Origin: Gammaproteobacteria bacterium
GTDB taxonomy: Bacteria; Pseudomonadota; Gammaproteobacteria; Magnimaribacterales; AG-339-G14
Assembly: GCA_019652555.1 (NCBI GenBank)
Contig: BPAJ01000003.1
Coordinates: forward strand, 78,611 to 112,495
Length of the DNA: 33,885 nucleotides
Direction: 5' to 3'
Made by a program: the position numbers and the translations under genes
Notes under the pieces: generated by a model
Database searches by the model: none
Told to the model about the DNA's origin: nothing
Seen by the model: only the letters and a program-made list of their open reading frames with translations
Shown: piece by piece, positions 29,437 to 33,885 of the stretch
Position numbering within the stretch: the stretch's first letter is position 1
How the letters are laid out: every line of letters begins with the position of its first letter

Positions 29437-30260
29437 ATGAGAGCTTTACGACTTAGTTATTCGAAACGAGTAGATGGAAGCGGGAAAAAACCTTTTTCCA
29501 CGGAGATGTTGCAATTGATAATGGAAAAATTTCTGCAGTGGGGATTGTTGAGAATCCTGGAAAAAAAAGAAATCGACGCAAAGGGAATATTGTTACTCCT
29601 GGATGGGTAGACATTCATACTCACTATGATGGCCAAGTATGTTGGGATCCTTACCTAACTCCATCAAGTTGGCATGGTCACCACGGTGTGATGGGAAATT
29701 GCGGTGTTGGTTTTGTCCAGTAAAACCTGGTGATGAAAGAGTTTCTTATTCAACTGATGGAAGGAGTTGAGGACATTCCTGGTACCGCGCTTCATGAAGA
29801 GGAGTAGATTGGAACTGGGAGTTTTCCAGAGTTTTTAGACGCAATTGAGAGAAAAAAGATTTTGTAATGGACTTGGGTTTCATGATTGGTCACGGTCCTT
29901 TAAGAAGTTATGTGATGGGTTATGAAAGATGTCAAAGTCAAGTTGATGCATCCGAGGAAGAGATTTCTAAAATGTCTGACCTCGTAACAAGCTATTGAAT
30001 CAGGAGCTCTTGGCTTTAGCACTTCTAGAACAATTTTACATAGAGATATTCACGGTGTTTATGTCCCAGGTACAGAGGCAAGTTCTGAAGAAATGAAATC
30101 TTTAGCTTTTGCAATAGATAGGGCAGGTGAGGGAACTTTAGAGATTGTTCCAGACTGGCTTGATAAAGAGATTGAAATGTCTTGGATTGAAAGAATATGT
30201 TGAGAAAAGCGATTGCGGTCTTACTGTTCTTCAAACAAGCGGCGACGCAGTAAAAACAAT
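29437..30260 (+). pseudogene. N-acyl-D-amino-acid deacylase-type amidohydrolase, broken and truncated
   Basis: N-terminal half of a metal-dependent amidohydrolase of the D-aminoacylase / amidohydrolase-3 family. Read across frame changes: YDLVIRN, VDGSGKKPF, GDVAIDNGKISAVG, NIVTPGWVDIHTHYDGQ with the metal-binding HxH, WDPYLTPSSWHG, VMGNCGVGF, FMIGHGPLRSYVMGYER, QAIESGALGFSTSRT and SGDAVKT. Small deletions are evident, for example the usual GVTTVVMGNCG is reduced by two bases near 29685. Relatives have roughly 500-580 residues; only about 270 are present before similarity is lost near 30250-30290, where a minus-strand ATPase begins. The truncation is either a real recombination or an assembly join. 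Confidence 0.75.
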
Positions 30261-30274
30261 TTTATTTGTGAAGA

Positions 30275-31478
30275 ACAGTTTTTATGATATCTTTTCCAAA
30301 CTTTCTGTTTTGTGAAATATCTGACGCACCTGTTCATTTAATCTTATTGAATTCAAATACCTTGCAGCAGATTTATTTAAATAGTTAGGATCCTGATACC
30401 AATCAACTCGAAGAAGAATTAGAAAATGTTAAAAGATTTTATCTAATCTCTGACGTTCATTTTGTGTCATGTAATAACAGGCAGCAATTTCACATAAGTT
30501 ATCATCATTTTTTAGGAAAAACAGACTGAACTATTTCGTTATCTAAAACTGACAAAGTTGAAACATCTTCGATCAAAAAATATTATTTTATTCTCTTTTT
30601 TAGATCTTTTCTAATGTCATCTAGAACTGAACTAAGTTCTCTGTTATTTAAACCTGCAAAACTTTTGTGCATTTCTTAATACCTTATTGCACATGTCTGC
30701 AGATTTGCTCTTATGTTTTGAAGAAATTATCACATAATAATCTAATAACTCATGTACATTAGGGTTATGTAGTTGTCTTGACAGATATTTAGTTTCTAAG
30801 TCCAAAATCAGAAGCTTGAAATACTGGAAAATTTTCTCTTTCTTCAATCTCACTGTCACTTTGAAGCAACTTGATATTTTTATCTATAACAGTGTCTTCT
30901 CTTAAAAACCAGTCTCTAAAACCAGTTGAAAGAAAAAATATTACTTATATTTTCCAATCCATCAGGATATTCTTCTTCTCTTTCTTTCCAACGAATATCA
31001 AGTTCGTAATTCAACTCTGCGAGCAATTTAACTTTTGCTTCACTATGAAATTGCATTCACTGCATCAGAAATTTTTGTACATAATTTTGATAACTAGATG
31101 GCAATTGATTCAATCAATTGGTCTAATGCGTCTTTTAAACTTCCATTTCTTCTTTTAATTAAAACAGGTAAAACATTTTTAAGATCATTATTTTCTATTT
31201 CATTATCATACTTTTATCTTAAGCCAATTAATTAGATGAGATTTTCCTGAGCCTGGCCATTCCATATAAAACAACTAACATTTCTTTTTAGGTGATTCAA
31301 TTAATTGAGTAAATAACTCTTCATCTGTTAAATTTTGATTAGTGCTTTCATCAATAATATTTCGAATTGGTGCATGTGCAATTCAAAATCTTAAGGAACA
31401 TTTTCAGTCCTAATGCTATATTACTTATGCTTTTATCAATATTACCTAGTTCCCAGCAAGAAATGGAGGTGTCTTCAT
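30275..31478 (-). pseudogene. GSGKSHL-type ATPase resembling DpdH, broken and truncated
   Basis: Minus-strand P-loop ATPase pieced together from shifting frames. The N-terminus is near 31478 (CWELGNIDKSISNIALGLK, then AHAPIRNIIDESTNQNLTDE). Walker A GPGSGKSHLINWLK lies at about 31230-31260, then VLPVLIKRRNGSLKDALDQL, ELNYELDIRWKEREEEYPDG, and Walker B IIFFLIEDVSTLSVLDNE near 30540-30595. Then come MTQNERQRLDKI and YLNSIRLNEQVRQIFHK near 30300. Its CW...H.P N-terminus, GSGKSHL loop and LIEDV Walker B recall DpdH of the Dpd DNA-modification/restriction system. BREX-type ATPases are an alternative. As I recall DpdH proteins are around 1000 residues; only about 400 are here before the junction. 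P-loop ATPase is sure, DpdH is moderate. Confidence 0.6.
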
Positions 31479-31479
31479 T

Positions 31480-32460
31480 TTCTCCAAAGGGTGTACACCT
31501 GAATTTGATTTGTAGTAAACCAACAACACTCCCTTTAAAAAGATCAACATCTTCAAATATCAAAAATCTCTTGCATCACTCCTTGAGACTAGTTGTAAAT
31601 CTTTTTCAATATGTAAACTGAACTAAACTCCTTTGTAAACCTTTCGATAATTTCCTATTAGTAAGACTCCAATCATTTTTAAGTATTTTAAATACATTCC
31701 CCCATCAAATTTTGGGACAGGGGCCCCCCTTTTTCCTTACAAATTGATCCATAGATAAATTATTTTTCATTAAAAATAATCTTTAACTTTCTTTTTCATG
31801 ATAGGGGTTTACAAATAAAGTTTTTTTGGGGTTTGGGCCAACCCTGTAATTGTACCAACAAAAAAAGGGCCCCAACTTTGTTCCGTTTGGATTTGGACGT
31901 TTCTTTTCCATTTATTTTTATTAAATGCTGTTGAAAATTGTTCTAACACCCCCTATTCCTTATTTTCAGAAAATATAAAATAGAAAAAGAAACCACTTTT
32001 CTTCACTGTTCTCATTCAAAAAAATTTTTCAAAAAATTTTAAAACATAATCTTTTTTTTCTTCTTCAGGGTTTTAAATTTTAAAGTTAATTTTTTATTAC
32101 ATAAAATTAATCTTTTAAAACTTTAAAAGTTTCTTTAATTTGTTCTTTTTATCATTTTTATTTACCTCTTTAGGTTGATCAAATCATAAATAGTTTGATT
32201 GCATTTTCTTTTTTTAAAAAAAATTTTGGTCTTTATAACCTTTCAACTTTATTTGGTCTTTAATTGTATCTAAAAAAATCTTAAATAATTCTATTGTCCA
32301 TTGTTTTCATCTTGATAAAACTTTGGTTATCATAATGAAATATTAATCGTTTTCATTTTCTATAATTTTGTTTTTTTTAAAAAGTGATAACTTTTTAGTT
32401 CTTTTAAATTTTTTAAATTTTTTTTATTGTTTTTCATGAAAAAATAAATCATCATTTTCT
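31480..32460 (-). pseudogene. Degenerate open region, possible DpdG-like gene
   Basis: No long frame survives in this very AT-rich stretch, but minus-strand protein-like fragments can be read. They include VLEQFSTAFNKNKWKRNV and QIQTEQSWGPF (about 31860-31960), CPKFDGGMYLKYLK (about 31675-31725), LQLVSRSDARDF, and FEDVDLFKGSVVGLLQIKF with RCTPFGENE just before the ATPase gene. It lies between a DpdF-like helicase and a DpdH-like ATPase, where dpdG sits in known Dpd clusters, and the DGG-Y and SDAR stretches are in keeping with my memory of that family. This is weak evidence. Homopolymer runs of up to 14 identical bases point to poor base calling. Confidence 0.35.
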
Positions 32461-32824
32461 TTAACTTTCATTTTTGTTGGAAAACAAGTCTAAATGGAAC
32501 TTTTTTTAAAAAAGGAAAAAGGAAATTTATCATTAATTTCAAAAAATCTTTTGAAACACATATTATAATTTGATTTTGTGAAATAATGTCTCGTAAAAAA
32601 AAAAAAAATTTTGATATTTTTTTTTAATTCTAAATCAAAACTTAATTTTATAATTTCTATTTCTATTTTGAAACTTTATAAATATTTTTGATTTTAAATC
32701 TCTATTATCATAAATTTTTTTTTCTAAACAATTAAAACAATCTGTACAAAAAATTTTTAAAGACAATCCATAAACTTTTTTTAAGATTATACAAAATTTT
32801 TTCCCTTTTTTAAAAATTTATCAA

Positions 32825-33885
32825 TTAAATAAAAATTTCCCCAAAATTTTTTTTTTCTCTATTTCTTGGTTCCTCTATTCTTTGAAGTAATTCATTAATA
32901 TTATTTGGATTAAAAGAACATTTTATTGTGATATATTCTTTTTTAACTTGATCTTCATCACTTGTCTCAATTTTATAATCTTCAATTTTAATAATTGAAT
33001 ATCTAGCCAGCATTAAAATTAATCTTTTTTTCCATAAAATATGTTCAGAATAAACTCTTCCATGCATTAAATGTGGTGGAACTTTATTTAAGTAAAATGT
33101 AACCTTACCAGATCTTTGTTCAGTTTTTGAGTCTAACAAATCTTCCCAGTATTTTTCTATTTTTTCTCCAAGAAGTTTTGTTTGCAAATGTTTTGCAATT
33201 CTTTTATCTTCAGGCGTTGGCAAAAATAAACTAATGGAGTTTGCGCCATCACGCCCCCCCCTTCCAATTTCTTGGTAAAACCTATGAAAACTCTCTGGAT
33301 AACAGCAATGGATTACTGTTCTTACATCTAATTTATCTACTCCCATCCCAAAAGCAGAGGTGGCAACAATAATTTCTATTTCATTTTTTCTCCACCTATT
33401 TAAAATATCAACTCTATCTTCATCAGATGTAGAACCATCAAACATTTCAATTGAATTGTACCCTTTAGTTTTTAATAAATTATAATGTTTTTCAACATCT
33501 TCCTTTGTGGTGTTATATAAAATGAGTGGCCTTGGTAAATATTTCAAAGCTTCTAAAACATTTTCGTCACGTTTTTCAGTACTAGTATTCATTTGATAAA
33601 ACAATCTAATTTCAGGTCTAATTCTCTGAAAAATCAATTCATCAATTTCTGCATAATCAAATAAAGTTTTAAATAATTGCTTAGTATTTTCTGTAAAAGT
33701 TGCTGATAAAAGAAATGTTTTAATTTTTTTATCAGATGCAAGATATAAATTTTTAAAGAAACTTGGCATTAATTGAAAATCTAATCTAAAATCAGCACCC
33801 CACGATTCAATTTATTGGGCCCCTACAAAAAATTTTTAATTTCCTTCATTATTTATATCGTTAAAAATTTTTTTTAATGTTAAAA
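32825..33885 (-). CDS. RecQ-like DNA helicase resembling DpdF, N-terminus beyond window
   Basis: C-terminal half of a superfamily 2 helicase. The clean frame from 33769 carries motif III FLLSATFTENT, motif IV LILYNTT, FDGSTSDEDR, motif V VATSAFGMGVDKLDVRTVIH and motif VI RFYQEIGRGGRDG. Canonical RecQ has GRAGRDG. Upstream, corrupted bases read as a DEAH box followed by IESWGADFRLDFQ, which fits DpdF (WG.DFR..FQ) and RecQ. The C-terminal region KLLGEKIEKYWEDLL, VPPHLMHGR and LMLARYSIIKIE is unlike standard RecQ winged-helix/HRDC and recalls DpdF. After the apparent stop the chain seems to continue in another frame with FCTDCFNC (32728-32751), a zinc-ligand-like triplet, to about 32460. Helicase identity is firm; DpdF is probable from sequence and gene order. 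Confidence 0.75.

Noticed and set aside
30644-30859. 71-codon minus-strand frame as a separate gene
   Set aside because: Its residues fit between neighbouring fragments of the DpdH-like ATPase in other frames, so it is a piece of that gene.
31740-32824. A/T homopolymer-rich stretch as a regulatory or origin-like AT-rich region
   Set aside because: Protein-like fragments continue through it on the minus strand; long A and T runs fit miscalled coding sequence better. No DnaA-box array or CRISPR-like repeats were seen.

Overview
The window looks like an AT-rich, densely packed chromosome segment of a marine gammaproteobacterium, possibly of the SAR86 type. This is inferred from gene order and gene content: aroQ-accB-accC, trxA-rho, divergent bamD/rluD, a TonB receptor, sulfatase, haloalkane-dehalogenase-like and epoxide hydrolases. 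No 16S rRNA gene is present to confirm it. Intergenic gaps are short, many genes overlap by 1-20 bases, and several starts are TTG or GTG.

Left part (1-15,281): housekeeping genes with intact frames apart from one frameshift. On the minus strand lies a five-gene run, a stand-alone DsbD alpha domain, aroQ, accB, accC and leuS (cut by the window edge). Divergent from it are a YejF-type double ATPase and ilvD, followed by trxA and rho. Then come rsmD (minus), a flavin reductase and a DUF5916-type beta-barrel protein (plus, frameshifted at a run of nine T), a small zinc-ribbon membrane protein and bamD (minus), and rluD (plus).

Branched-chain region (15,282-18,900): ilvI, ilvH and ilvC follow in order, but all three are broken by many single-base indels, mostly in homopolymers, as is the end of a convergent SDR gene. 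The conserved protein sequence survives across the frame changes, and ilvD is intact, so base-calling or low-coverage errors are more likely than decay.

Block between two tRNA genes (19,640-28,781): lone tRNA-Ile(GAT) and tRNA-Ala(TGC) genes border a well-sequenced accessory block. It carries a sulfatase, a membrane-anchored haloalkane-dehalogenase-like hydrolase, a TonB receptor with three His/Asp/Glu-rich loops, a His-rich exported small protein, an epoxide hydrolase, a small membrane protein, a desaturase/hydroxylase-like membrane enzyme, a peroxiredoxin-like protein and a crotonase. The receptor and His-rich protein suggest zinc or other metal uptake; the hydrolases suggest use of organic (possibly halogenated or sulfated) compounds.

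Right end (28,782-33,885): frames are again broken throughout. A hypothetical gene and an N-acyl-D-amino-acid deacylase-type amidohydrolase run rightwards; the latter stops about halfway through at about 30.25-30.29 kb. There it meets, tail to tail, an equally incomplete minus-strand ATPase. The three minus-strand products of this arm, read from the right edge, are a RecQ-like helicase, an unclear middle protein and a GSGKSHL-type ATPase. They resemble DpdF, DpdG and DpdH of the 7-deazapurine-in-DNA (Dpd) modification-restriction system, which is the most interesting content here. The double truncation at the junction means that an assembly chimera must be excluded first.
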